The notes beneath the pieces are model-generated. The model was not told the DNA's origin. It ran no database searches and was given only the letters and a program-made list of their open reading frames with translations. Positions 9,801 to 22,500 of a stretch of DNA of 64,000 nucleotides are shown here, piece after piece. Location: assembly GCF_026151205.1 (NCBI RefSeq), contig NC_087077.1, positions 4,712,001-4,776,000 on the forward strand, in the 5' to 3' direction. The translations under genes were made by a program, and so were the position numbers. Each line of letters opens with the position of its first letter. Position 1 is the first letter of the stretch. This DNA is from Bolinopsis microptera (lineage: Eukaryota; Ctenophora; Tentaculata; Lobata; Bolinopsidae).

Positions 9801-12800
9801 TATCCTTCGTCAAATAACCTTTCATTTTTATGGCCTTAGTATTCTCACTATTCAGTAAAAAGACCTCACTATTCGCCACAGTTAGTAGAGACCTCACTCC
9901 ACATTCAGTTATAAAACTTGGTGTCCTTAACTTGCATTGGTGTTCCACATTAACAGATAGACTACATTGTACATTCTACATTGTACATTCTACATTGTAC
10001 ATTCTACATTCTACATTCTACATTCTACATTCTACATTCTTTACGATGTTTTTGTACGTTTCGTATGCGGTCAGCTGAGTGACGGTATCATTACAGACAA
10101 TGCCACTAATTCTTATCACATGATAGTTTTATACCAGCTAGTAAGGTTATTTAAACATAACATCAAACATTGAACAATTAGGTTATGTAATTATTACGTT
10201 ATGTTAGATAACCGAAGTCCATGTTTAGGTATATGAAATGGTTAATTTTCATATTAATCTTCTACCAATTTCCCTGCCCATGTACCATCCTTACAACAAC
10301 TACGGTATAGTTATTCACTAATAATATAGTTTTCCAGCGTTACAATTGGCGATAACAAAGATATGGATAAAATGTGTGTTTTAAAGTTAAAACAATTACT
10401 TGACCTTATTTGTGGTCCAACATGTATTTTAATTTAATTACAGAAATTGATCGAATAAGACGATAATAATCCTGACAATTTACTACTCAGCTGATTATCG
10501 TAACACAGCGTCCCTATAATACCCTAAACTAACTGTGCACTACTAGTTCTTCGTTTAGCAGGTTACCGTGCATAATGGCACTGTAAACCCAGTTAACAAT
10601 ACGCATAATATGTACCATTTACAATATAATATTATGTACTATGAATATTGCACTGTACATCACCAAATACATTAACCACACCGGATTTCGCATTAGTACT
10701 GCATTGCTATTGACATTAAATCTACACTGATAAACATCAAATATGGGTGTGTTAATTGTGTATTATCAGTAATAACTGTTAATTGTCTCTTATCATAACA
10801 ATACCTTATCAGGGTGATAAGTTGGGAATGGAGATAAGCCGAGAGGGAACACTACAGTTTCTAGTAAACGACAGGAGCCAGGGTGCGGCAGCTACTAATG
10901 TCTACTCTACTGACAAACTGGTTTACGGGTTCGTGGACCACTACGGCCAGGCTGTGACCAGTACTATCGCTGAAGGTCAGTAGCTTTTACAGTAGCTTTT
11001 GGACTGTTTCTACTGAGATTACTGTTTATTTAACTCATTTCACAACGTTACAAATCTAAGACTCGCCAAATTCGTGCTCACACGCAGTGCGTATGGGCAC
11101 TATTTTTTCTTGCAGACAGTTCTTACGTGGAATGAGTTTATTCAACGACAATTAGCTGTCACAATCAACAATGAAAATCAAAAACAAAGTTCCCGACTGT
11201 TGAGTGTTGCCATGTTTCCGAAGAGATGTGCCTCGCCGTTCCACAGATAGCAATATCTCCCATTATACAGTTATACCTGTATTTGGCGTTGTGTTACATT
11301 GATTATTGTGCGCTAATTGTTCTGGACTCGCCTTCTTACCAAGGTGTGACACAATATCAACAGTTTACTATATTGTGGGTTATGTAATCACTCAAAACCA
11401 ATTTACAGTCTAGTGATCTAATACAGTCACACAACACTCAGCACATTTCACAATTAAGAGCTGAATCCTGTTTCTACTATGTTATTACTGTTATTGGCGA
11501 CCCTTCAATAGATTATCTCCAATTGGTCAATAGTGTGTGTGTTCAACCTAACTACACACTGCACTGTACACACCGTGCAACTGACGCAATGTGCAGTTAG
11601 CAGCACACTTTGTCTGGCCAATGAGTTAGTTATTTTGCTTACATGTACAACTGTCTGCGACTTGCGTGTGTATGTGTTTGTGTGTGTAAGCAGCGGGCAT
11701 TTGTTGTCTGTAGGTGTATTTAGTGTACTGCGTGTACTTCATCTGCTATTCCTCGACCAAATAACATGAAATATGGAATACAGAATGTATTGAGTATCCT
11801 AGTGGCTGTTCTCGTGGAAACATGCACACATGTAATTGCCCCTGTCATATAAATGTAGTGGCGTAGTATTGGACACAAATGTCTTGTTAATTAGCAGTGT
11901 AGCTGTTCCTTACATTTAATAGCACTGTTCCGCGCGAGTAGAAAATTGAGAACAAATGACAGGTTCAGCAGTTTAGATTAAGAGACAGCTGAGTTAATTG
12001 ATCCTAGAATTTAATTAGTAGAAGCAGTGGCGTAACGCCACTGAGTAGAAGTAGACACACCGGGGTAGATTGAGGTCGGGTTTTGGAGGGATTGAGAATG
12101 ATAAAAGACCGATGGAACAGAACGACATATAGTTGCTAAACTGATGATTTTAGTTTCGATAAGGTCTTATTTCTATATCAGTCTATTGTCTAGCATACCA
12201 TTGTCTTGATAGTTGATCATGACAAACAGGGGTTTCCTTACCCTGTCCACATTTGACTACAACACCTATACCAGACACTGGGTATCAATGCCAGTTAAAG
12301 TGACAACAGTCTGTTTGCTTGGTTGGATATGCAAGTGTGTCACCCCTTTTCAGATCGGAAATCTAGATTTGAAATTAATATCCCGCACGCGCATCGCCAA
12401 ATGACAAATTTGAGTGCTGCAAAAAGTCAGCCTACATTTTAAAACGCCGCGCATTGCACATCATTTTGCACATTCGCGTGATTGATGGTACGCATGTTCC
12501 GATTTGGCAGTATGATTCCCAAAATAGATTATTTTGGCAGTGTATTTCATACTTCGTGTTTCTTGAGTAAACAATTAACCGTTGCTGTAATACTACACAC
12601 CCACCATGACAATCACGCGATACTATTTATAAAATGTTCTCTATTACCGAATCGTTAAGATCATCTCAGGGATCTTAGCTCGGTTACCGGAGTTTAATGA
12701 TTTTTAGATCGTAATCTCCCGGTTTATGTTAAAAGTTAAATCTGAAAAAATGTCATTTCAGCGTTCGTGAATCCCTTCTCACTACAACATCTCTGCAAGA

Positions 12801-12889
12801 GGAAAATCCTAACGGGGCTAACGAGCAATGTGTCCAAATTGGAGCCTTATCTACCAACTCCTCTCATAGCTTTTTTAGCGGACACCTGA
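6850..12889 (+). CDS. NEURL2-like protein: NHR domain and C-terminal SOCS box (5' incomplete)
   Basis: Five exons can be chained in phase: 6850-6982, 7114-7208, 9241-9349, 10813-10975 and 12762-12889, ending in TGA. The product reads as a Neuralized homology repeat, with RIRLSNSSKTATR, GWSGSFKIGV, HSWVWSSL and VYGFVDHYGQ, followed by a SOCS box (FSLQHLCKR and LPTPLIAFLA). One NHR plus a C-terminal SOCS box is the layout of NEURL2 (Ozz), a substrate receptor that joins Elongin B/C and Cullin-5 in an E3 ubiquitin ligase. The first exon, with the start codon and the few residues before IHG, was not found; the 6850 acceptor requires a preceding phase-2 exon. A mariner-type MITE sits in the second intron. 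The exon at 10813 could also read through to a stop at 10981, but the GAAG/GTCAGT donor restores the SOCS box and is preferred. Confidence 0.85.
7487..7535 (+). repeat. ATTGTACATTGTAT microsatellite
   Basis: Alternating ATTGTAC and ATTGTAT units lie in the first mapped intron of the NEURL2-like gene. A related CTACATTGTACATT run lies at 9964-10040. Confidence 0.85.
8188..8954. mobile_element. Mariner-type MITE, copy 1 (767 bp)
   Basis: The ends are inverted repeats of about 40 bases beginning CAGGGTGGGCCAAAAGTCAG, flanked on both sides by TA (8186-8187 and 8955-8956). A TA target site and these ends fit a Tc1/mariner-type non-autonomous element. The interior has no transposase, only short chance reading frames. 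A second copy of exactly the same length lies at 37457-38223. This copy sits inside an intron of the NEURL2-like gene. Confidence 0.9.
9964..10040 (+). repeat. CTACATT/GTACATT microsatellite
   Basis: About eleven seven-base units, mostly CTACATT with interspersed GTACATT, lie in an intron of the NEURL2-like gene. Their open frames are chance products of the repeat. Confidence 0.85.
10976..12761 (+). other. Last intron of the NEURL2-like gene
   Basis: This 1.8-kb intron lies between the last NHR exon and the SOCS-box exon. I see no coding exon, repeat array or RNA gene in it. Confidence 0.6.
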
Positions 12890-13392
12890 ACGCGACAATA
12901 TGTTTTTGATTTTGTTATTTATTTGTAATTTAAAGAAACCGGTGAATTTGGGGAAATGAATTAGCGAACCGCATGTCATATGTTTTTTATGTTTGATAGA
13001 TTTTATACTTTTGGATGGTAAAACGTTTTTGCTATCTTTATTTTCTCCAAATAGACCATGTTGCTGGTAACTCTGGAAAGTAGGTAGATCAGGGAACTTT
13101 TAAATTTATTATAGAGAGTTTAAGATTGATTTGTAATGGAAGTGAATTTGTTACAACAAGAAAAAACGTTTTGTGTCTAATTTTGAACCAACGATATAAG
13201 TAGCTAAAACTACGCCGCGCACGTCATTTTGGGGATGTGCAACTACTGAAAAGAACCTGTGTTAATGAAGGAGCACAAAGTTCATATTCCAAAGGAGCAC
13301 CTTCTGCTAATTACCCTGACAACCACCAGCCTTTAAATACCCAGCACTAGGCAAAAACGACCTTTCCCTAGTTCTTTTCACACTGTTTACAC

Positions 13393-14666
13393 TTGCTATC
13401 AACTAAAATCTTTCGATTTGCTTGCGATATGCTGTCAGTTAAAAGTATTAAATCAGTTTTCTGCCACAGGAGGAATCCTGACCGCGTGTACATGATGGAG
13501 GATGACAGGAAATCTCGCAACTTTCTCTCACGAACCTCAAAAGCACTCGGCTTCAAGCCGAGGAAGAGGAAGTACAACCCGGACAAATTCGATCATATTT
13601 CTGGTACTTCTGTAGTAAAAATACAAACAGCTGTCCATGTCCAAACTAAAGTTTTGTCAAAAATCTCACTAGATACCGACGACTCAGATTTTGAAGATGA
13701 GTTGGACTTGGAGATAATCGACGTAGAGGTGGAAGTACCTCGCGACGACAAATTAGGAGATCAGGAGGAACCTGAACCACTTATAATAGCCTTTGAATAC
13801 CCGGAGGAGGAGATGCCTGTGTGGTTCCATCTTGGATATGGGTGTGACCCTCCAGAGGTAGAGTTTTCATGGTTACGTTTTTTTGGTTTTAAGTCAGATC
13901 ACTTTGTTTAAATTTTCGTGGCCACAAATTTGTTTTATGATTAAAATTCGGTAGGGTGGGTTTACTTGGACAACAAAACATTTATGACGAACCTTTGGGG
14001 TCTGAAGTCGTTTGAGTTCAAGTAAACAGGCTTTAGTTTCACATTCAATTTATTGACACAGCTGAGGGTCGGTAAAAATTTTAAATTTGCTAGGGTGGGT
14101 TTGCTTGGACAACAAAACATTTATGACGACCCTTTGGGGTCTGAGGTCGTTTGAGTTCAAGTAAACAGGCTTTAGTTTCACATTCAATTTATTGACAGAG
14201 CTGAGGGTCGGTTCAAAATTTTAATTTGCTAGGGCGGGTTTGCTTGGACAACAAAACATTTATGACGACCCTTTGGGGTCTGAGGTCGTTTGAGTTCAAG
14301 TAAACACGTTTCTTTAAAAACGGGTATACAGCAGACTGTCAAATTTTGAAATAATTCGGGGATAAGGGGTACTAACATTTCAGTTAAAGAATAAAAAGAT
14401 CCTTGAAGACGAACACATTCATGGATTAATGGTATACTGCAATCAAGGTGAATATTATTTCAATTGAGTTTTATCATTTTATTTTTCTTCCCTTTCTTAA
14501 ATTATTTGACCATTAGTAGTCGGGTGCCATGTCTTTGACATTTTCTTCCTTTATTTATAATATAACAAACTGACTTTTAACAAAGGTTGAGGATACATCA
14601 GCTAACTGTTTTACAAATTCAGGTGGAAACAGAGGGACGAAGAAGCTGGAGAGAACAATGACATGA
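13393..14666 (+). CDS. Unrecognised basic/acidic protein gene
   Basis: A 172-codon open frame starts at 13393 and ends at 13911. I do not recognise the family. The N-terminal half is basic (RKSRNFLSRTSK and FKPRKRKY), and a strongly acidic stretch follows (DTDDSDFEDELDLE). A spliced alternative uses the donor at 13857/13858, then in-phase exons 14384-14447 and 14623-14666, giving about 191 residues ending LERTMT. The true start could be the internal MM at codon 34, because a TTTTCTGCCACAG acceptor-like site precedes it at 13457-13469. A TATA-like TTTAAATA lies about 60 bases upstream of the first ATG. Three tandem repeat units fall in the proposed first intron. Function is unknown. Confidence 0.45.
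13951..14308 (+). repeat. 139-bp tandem repeat, about 2.6 copies
   Basis: Units begin near 13952, 14091 and 14230 with TAGGGTGGGTTT or a close variant. Each contains ACAACAAAACATTTATGACG and a potential hairpin around GACCCTTTGGGGTC. The copies are nearly identical, so the duplication is recent. Confidence 0.9.
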
Positions 14667-17180
14667 CACACAGAGAAGACAAACTAATTGAGAAGACATC
14701 GGCCGTACGGCAATTTGAATATTTTGATAAAACAATACTAAAACAAATCATTTTCTACCTTTCCTCATTTTACAAATATGTCGTCTCTTACTTATCTAGT
14801 TATCTATGATAGTTGACTATTCAAAGTTAAAAAACTAAGAAAACAACAAAACTAAAATCGTCGAGAAATGCTTGATAATATCAAAAAATTCCGTATTTTA
14901 ATTTACTTCATTTTATATTCCTGTGCATGTGGGTCCTTAATTTCTTTCCTCGGCTCTCCAACCAACTTGTCCTATCTAGATTCTAATTAAGCACCTCCAA
15001 TTCTCCTAACTTCTTTTCAGTAACCGTCTTACCTTTCGTTATCTGATCTAGTTGGTTCTGGCCGAGATTCCGACATGGAACAGTTTGACACTTGACAGCA
15101 TGTTTGAGAATATCATATAACTGCACCCATAAGGCCGAATGGTCAGTGTTCATTTTCTAAAACGACGGTGTCCTCAGAGTGATGAAACTAGATCGGTGCC
15201 GAACAAATTTATACGTTAAGGATAACTCCATTGAGTCATTAACGTCATAGTGGACAACTCATACAGTAAACAGAAAATATTTGAGTGGTACAGTAAGATC
15301 ATTTGATCATATATTAGGTTTCAGGCGCAGTAAATTGTTTTCACAGTGCAGGAGACTTTTTCCGTACGAGGCTGGCCAAATGTTTGGACAGAAAATCATC
15401 AAGTGAAGCCTAAAAAGATTGCAGCACTAGGTTGTGATTTTTGCCTTTTATTTGACAGCTGCGGTTCTGGCGGTTGGCTCTGTAGTTCATGTAAACCACG
15501 TCCTATACTAATGCTGCATGCGTTACTCAGTGAGACGTGAGATGATGTGAACAGCATTCCAGATCACACTTCGGTCATGCTCATCTTCCTGTTATCGGTT
15601 AATTTAATTCATTCATCAAACCCCACATTGTCAAAGGTTGATTTGCTAGCCTGTGTCATAAAAGCATTGCCTCCCTTCAACTTCAAGACAAATACGGAAG
15701 AAATACACTTGTCATGTGCAGTGCTTTGTTTGCTTAACCGTATAAATTTGTACACTGCACCTTTTACACGACTCTAATATGTAGTAAGTCTTGTAGTCTA
15801 TATAACTTGATTTGCTCATGTTTAATGTCATAGCTTCGGCCCTTTGTATCATTCCGTGATGTTAGCCTGACGAATGACTAGCGAGTAGTGGTGTAACTGT
15901 AACAAAATACAAATAGTAAATGGATTTATCAATGAAACAGCTGCATTGATTCACTTAAGAGCACTTATTATTACCTTCACACTTCAATCCTCCTGTTTAA
16001 GTCCAAGTTCATGTTACAACTGTACAACAGATACGTGTAATTTTTAGAAACCGTTTCGGCAGTGTAAATTTTGTAATCGTTATATGCGGTGTCTACAAAG
16101 ATCGAAATTTAAAAGAAGTTCTGATTTCTTTGAAGACCATGTTTCTAATTGCGCTATCAAAGACTTTATTTTTCTAAAAGTACTGTTAAAGAGTTACTAC
16201 TACTATGTACTGATATTCTATTTCTATTCCGACAAGTATTTACAATGAATTCAAATTTCTTTGTTACCTAGTTACTTTTTGCTTTAAACGAAACAGCATC
16301 GTCGATTTTGGTTTAAGCTTTGACTTGCAAATATTATTCCTAAGCCAATTTATGACTAAAACCAGGAATTTGCATAAGTTTACAGTTTACAGTTTACAGT
16401 ACTGAGGATGATGGTTTAAGTCATAAATTGTCTACAGTCTACAGTCTACATGTATAACACTAGACTATCATGTGACTAAGTTTGACACGCTCTCTAAATG
16501 GTTCTGATGGACAATTCGAAACCCTAACACATAACACTTTACGAGACTACTCTGATCCATACCCAACCTTTAACTGAAGTATCTGATAAAACACTAATTA
16601 TAACGAGAAGTTTGACCTACTCCCTTACATGGCCATGTCACGTGATCAAAATAGTTTTTTGCCGATAACCAGTATTTTAACACTGTGTTATGTGCGGTGA
16701 TTAAAAAACATGACGTTCAAAAATACATGAACATCTATTCAACTTCAAGTTGGTTTCAACCAATATAGAAAAATCTCGAAGGTCCAGTGTAAAGTGATTC
16801 AACACGCTCGTTACTGTAACCCAACTTGGTGCCCAGAAATTGAGCTGATGACGTTACGTTCAATATTAATAAGTTTTCAAGTTCTAATGTCTTCACTTCC
16901 CCTGATTCCATGGAAATCCACCCACTACGTCAATAGTCAAATATCTTACATGTCCTAACACAGCTGTTTCAACTATCAAGGTTCTCTTAAATTATAATTG
17001 TGATGTGAATGTGTTACAACAGATGCTGTACCCTCCTCTATTTGAACGTCATTGCTGGTTTTAAATTTCACTTTGTTTGTTCGTTAAAGTGCACACGACA
17101 CAATAATAAACATGATTTACATTATCTCTGCTAAACAATTTAACCTGCTCACGTGATCTAGGTATACAAGTATAAAAGCT
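14667..17180. other. Intergenic stretch, no supported gene
   Basis: Short open frames at 15346-15540 and 15547-15777 have no recognisable domain or splice support. Short TTTACAG and TCTACAG repeats occur at 16378-16400 and 16430-16450. The DNA just before 17181 probably includes the promoter of the EF-hand gene. Confidence 0.5.
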
Positions 17181-18492
17181 TTGTCGTTTGGAGGGGCAGC
17201 AGAAGAACCCTTACTATTACGAGCAGCAGAAGTGCAGACCGTGGAATTCCACGATTGTTTCGACAGCAGTCGTGAAAATTTAGTGAATAACGAGAAAAAA
17301 CCACCACAAAATAAGATCGAAGAAACAGTCTCTAAGTTAGTTGGAGAACATTCCCTGCCAGTCCCTACCTCCCCAACAGCAGCCGGTCCTAGCAAGAGTC
17401 TTAGCTTATTAAGAGCGATCAGTAGGGAATCACAAGAATTAGAGGAGGTGAAAGTGAGGAGGATGTCAGACAGGGTCAAGTTCCTCGAGCACCAGGATGA
17501 CAGGAGTAATGGGTCACGTGATGGGTCACGTGATGACCATCTCAATGAGGAGGGCCAGTACTTCTCTGACAACCAGATGAAAGTTTTTGAGACTATATTT
17601 CAGGTATATTTCATGTTCAAGTAGTTTCTTTACAAAACTTTTCATCATTCCTACATTGCAGTTTCAAGTTTCTTGATTACATCTTTCATTCGGCCGTCTA
17701 ACTTGTTTTTGTTTCAGAGGCTGGATATAAACGGAGACGGTCAAGTCTCACCATCTGAATTGAGAAAAGCCTTGAAGTTCATGGACATACGGGTAGATAA
17801 GGCAGTGTGCGCTAGAATGGTCTACGATTTTAACGAGGATGGATTCCTGGATATCGACATCTTCATGGATATGGTAACAGAATTATTCAGAAAAGGCTAC
17901 CTCGATCCAATAACGGTGAGATCTAACTACAAACCGTATTTAGCTAAAATTTAGGAATTACTTATCACTAAAGTTCAAAGTTTTACAATTTCAATTCGCC
18001 ACCAGAACTAACAACCTGCTTTGTTGACAGTACAACATTGAGTTGGCTCAAGATCAGAAGAAAAAGAAAGTTATAAACTCTGCAGACGATCTCTTGCGGA
18101 TATTCCACAGTTTTGACCAAGACAACTCAGGTAAATTAAAAATAGGATCTTGCCAAAGTACATTATTAACAGATAGCCTTATGATATGATTCTCTATAAC
18201 ACTTCAATTTCAAAATATTACACGTAGTCAAAAACTTCATTTTTTGGAATCGGTTCTGGAAATTTAATAAAATCTCTCTTTTGTCGATCAGTTCTATTCT
18301 TAATTTGTTCACACTCAATTTGTAATCGCAGGAAACATCTCTAAATCAGAGATAAGGTCGATAGCAGGTGACCTGGGACTACCAATGTCAGATCTGGAAA
18401 TTGAGAAGTTCATGGAGCGTGCAGACAGGAATGGTGACGGGAGCATCGACCAGGATGAATTCTTAGAATACTTTGGAACTTTGTTGTTTTGA
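17181..18492 (+). CDS. Calmodulin-like protein with four EF-hands and an N-terminal extension
   Basis: Four exons (17181-17603, 17718-17915, 18031-18130, 18332-18492) join in phase to give 293 residues. The first 140 residues are a polar extension of unknown function. The rest is a calmodulin-type calcium-binding core with loops at residues 144-155 (DINGDGQVSPSE), 178-189 (DFNEDGFLDIDI), 236-247 (DQDNSGNISKSE) and 272-283 (DRNGDGSIDQDE). Loops 1, 3 and 4 have all usual ligands. Loop 2 ends in Ile where the bidentate Glu should be, so it may bind calcium weakly. Loop 3 is split across an intron after DQDNS. The architecture recalls the calcium-sensor half of mitochondrial ATP-Mg/Pi carriers, but no carrier domain follows, so this is a sensor protein of unassigned role. 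Confidence 0.9.
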
Positions 18493-18734
18493 ACATTTTA
18501 TTGAATATTATCTAATATATCGCTAATATGTTCCCTGGTATCACGTGTAGTATCACGTGTAAAATAAGAGCTGACACAGTTCTTGCAGTACTGGCTGGGC
18601 TACAGCTTACAGAATATTACTTTATGGGACAAAGATAAATGTTGCTATAAGAGTTGTCTATGTTTTTTTTCTTCATAAATTTGTAATTTTTGCCGATAAT
18701 TGTTACAATTTTTCGTTATTTTTAAAAACCCCGA

Positions 18735-18740
18735 AATAAA
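18735..18740 (+). terminator. Candidate polyadenylation signal AATAAA
   Basis: AATAAA lies 243 bases after the stop codon of the EF-hand gene on the same strand, a plausible distance for its 3' end. Confidence 0.5.
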
Positions 18741-18759
18741 ATTACTGACATGACATGAA

Positions 18760-19586
18760 AGTATTTAAACAAAACTTTGGGTGGCCAAATCTTTAATAGA
18801 AAAAATTTTCCCTCAGTGAAAAAATTGGACATTTCAACAATTTTAATGCGTGCCTAAAAAAATGAAATATCATCAATTTCTACCAATGTGAAAACTTATG
18901 TGGCAGAAAAGATAAAATTCGTACGACAAAATTTTAAAAAGGTTTCACAATAATTATTGTGCTGGTAACAAATGTCGCGCAAGGTAAGTGGCTCAACGAC
19001 TAATGTCTGGTACATTTTCCTGATTAATAACAGCAAGGTATGATACTCAATAGAGTAATAAGTACATGTTGTGAAATTCATGTTATTTACCATCACATTA
19101 ACTCCTACATACAGACCACAGAGTCTTAATGACATTCTAATACAAAACTATCAAATTAATAACTTAATCTCAAATGTTGAACACAAACTGTGATATATAT
19201 ACAAAAATAGAACATTAACTATACTACGACAAAAACTTGACGCTCCCCACACCATGTAGGTGGAACCAAAGGTAAATCAGTGATAAGAATGGTAATAAAT
19301 CCACTTACGTAATTGAATTGATTTTTCATTATGTATTCGTGAGTTGTGAATGAAGCAGAATTCACAAGTAAAAACTTCACTGCATAACTTCACAATATCT
19401 GAGGGTAAAAACATTTCACTATCCAGAGTCCAGATGAGAATTTCCAACGTTATACACCCATACAGACATACAGATTAGTAGTGAGTGTTCAGATTTAACA
19501 TGATGCTAATTCTAGGGAGGCGTCACGGGCTCCTTCCTAACTCTGATAACAGTTTCTCTTTCTGCGATGATAAAAATCATTTCGTT
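18760..19586. other. Convergent intergenic region
   Basis: This gap separates the 3' ends of the EF-hand gene (plus) and the SPT2-like gene (minus). It is AT-rich and has no convincing coding feature. Confidence 0.5.
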
Positions 19587-22500
19587 TTATCTTTTCATCT
19601 TTCGTTTTTTCTCCCTCTCCTCTTCGGCGAGAATCTTTTTCAGCTCGTCGGCATCTTCCTTCTTTGCTAAACGTGCACTGAAAATTACACGCTATAATAA
19701 AATTCATTCACGTTTAATGGCATCATACTAAAGTATCAATATTAAATACTCATTGCTGTTCATTAAATACAAAAACAGTTGCCTTGTAACTCCAGTCAAT
19801 CGTATAGATTATGGATGTAGAAGTAACCAGTAATAGTGATTATGCAACTAATCCACTAATAGGCTAACTAATAGAAAACTAATAGGCTAACTAATAGGCT
19901 AACTAATAGGCTAACTAATAGGCTAACTAATAGACTAACTAATAGGCTAACTAATAGGCTAACTAATAGACTAACTAATAGGCTAACTAATAGACTAACT
20001 AATAGGCTAACTAATAGGCTAACTAATAGGCTAACTAATAGGCTAACTAATAGGCTAACATACCTTCTAGCCTCCTCCTGAGCAATAGTCCTGTAGTCTG
20101 TCTCCATGTTACGACAATCATCCTCCTCGTCTCTATACTTCCTCTTGTCATACCCAAATATATTCCTGGTGAATAATCCCCAATGCATAAACCATTAATT
20201 AATGTTAATACCTACTTCTTGAACTTTAATATTTCCTTTAATTATACAGTGTTAAAATGTGAATATTTAACGAACCTGACAGCCTTCGACACATCTATGT
20301 CCTCACCATCACTCACAACAAAATCATCCAGGTCGTCGTCCATGTACGGGTTAGCGTGCATCTTCTGAAGAGGAAATGTTAAGAATGCGCCCTTATCTAA
20401 TATCTCCTCTCTCATTAATCTATTATTGATTATTAGAAAACAGTACTTACCTCCTGTCTCTTTAACTATTATAATTCAGATATTATACTTTTAAGTTAAC
20501 AAGACAGGTACATTTTGTTCCAATCGTTCAAATTCATTCATAATCAATTGATTGATCTGATAGTCTAAATCTGCCCATAATAAGCTTGCCACTAGTGACT
20601 TTAACTTTGAAATAGACGACGGCATTTGTAGAAAGAAAACCAAAATTTGCAGTTACATCAAAGTTATTTCAAAATTCAAATTAGGTCAAAACACTTTAAA
20701 AAATGCCTGAACAAGCATATTTTTTGTTAAAAAAGACTACCTCTAAAATGTATTCCTGCTTTAGATACTAATCTCAATGAGTGTAACCTCAACTCTTGTT
20801 GAATGTTTATTTACAGTTCCTATTGCTCAAGCGGAGTCCCTGTTGTCTCCCTCTTTATAAAAAAAGCAAACACAGATGTAATGATCAACACACCTTGCAT
20901 TACAACTATAACAAATACAGGATTCTCCTCGTACGCATAATGTATGGCAAAGGAAGCAGTAATACTTGAGATGCTGTAGCACCCGCCTAGAATACAATTA
21001 GTGAAAGACCTGACTGATGTAGGAAAAGATTCGCCAGCAATTACAAATATTAACCAGCTCATAACGGCTAAAGCTCCCCTGGTGATTAACAAAACGGTCA
21101 AGATAAAGTCTGTGCCCACACAAATGTAAAGTAGGGATAACAACAATGTGGGAAATACAGAGGTGAAAATAGTGAGTTTTATTCTCCCAATCCAGTTAAC
21201 GAAGAGTAGAGCTAGAAGAATACTGAAGGGTTCAGCTAGACCAAGAACGCCGAGATCAAACAGGACGGCGTTATCAAATGTGCAAGACTCCTCCTCTGTA
21301 TAGGTACTTGAAGAACAATATCCCTCATTCATGAAGCGAGGGGCCGCATAAAGTATGCACATGTAAGCAAACTGACCGGTAAAATTCACACATACCAGGA
21401 TCCAGAAATCAGAAGCATAGCCTGTTTCTTGTATTACTTGATAGCTCTGACAAAACGTACTGATCTCTTGTTCAGCATGGGGATCCTCAGTTATCCTCAG
21501 ATTCTCAGTTTGTTCTCCGGTACAATTTAATTTGGACAAAATCTCTATAGTTTTCAGAGCCCCACTTACTTTCCCAACTTGAACATCGTGTCTTGGAGAT
21601 TCTCGGATCAAGATGAGTATGATCAAGAAAGGAGAACAGAACAAAGCTAGGGCTATAAGAAACCCTCGCCACCCAAGTGGCTCTATCGTTACGTACGCCA
21701 GTATGCTACTAAAAGCAGTTCCAATCCCCCAACCCAGACCATTGGAAGCCAGTCCGAGAGCTCTGTATTTAGTAGTTGGAATTTCAGCGGAGTATGCAAT
21801 GGCAGGGCCGAACCCGATACCAGAGCTCGCTCCGATCACAGCCCTGCAGATAAGGAGTTGCCACAATTGCGTGCACATACCTGACAGAACCCCTGCTAAC
21901 ATGGCAACTAGAGTTGTGACTATCAGTACTGGCCTTCTTCCGAGAGTGTCTCCAAGATTTGAGAAACAAATGCTAAAGATTGAAGAGAAGACCATGCCAG
22001 TTACTTGCAGGACAGACATTGAAAATGTTGACATTTCCCACTCACAGCGCACCATCAGACTGACTATTGTCATTACTGATATTTCAGCACCGACCGTTAT
22101 CATGACTCCATAGGGCCCCAAAGCGTACAGAATCGTCCCAAAACCACAACCAACACGTTCTATGGCCTCTCCAACAGTCACAAACTCGGTGGAGGTGGAG
22201 GTAGCAGGAGTGTTTGCTGTTGCTGTGAGGCGGGTTTTCTCGCTTTCTTTTGATTTCAGTTCCATAACAGTCTGAACTATAACCTTAAACATGTAGGTAA
22301 CGTTCAGATATTTTAATTGACTTGTTAATAACGAATAAACATTAAGATTAACCAGATTTTCTCTGACAAGTGTCGTGCATTACAGCCAGAGAACTTTAAA
22401 AGAATTTTTCTAGTTTTAACATAATATGTGATAGAGCTGCTGGAGACGACCGTCGAACAAGTTGGGGAAAACCGTATAAAAATCTGACATTGCGTTCCTG

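Noticed and set aside
15346-15777. Two short adjacent frames of 64 and 76 codons
   Set aside because: No domain, no splice partner and no conservation evidence could be seen.
19868-20188. 106-codon minus-strand frame with LLVS repeats
   Set aside because: It is the SPT2 exon 20165-20064 read through a splice donor into a 12-bp minisatellite, not a separate gene.
21613-22113. 166-codon plus-strand frame
   Set aside because: It is antisense to the SVOP-like transporter, whose minus-strand frame has clear family motifs.
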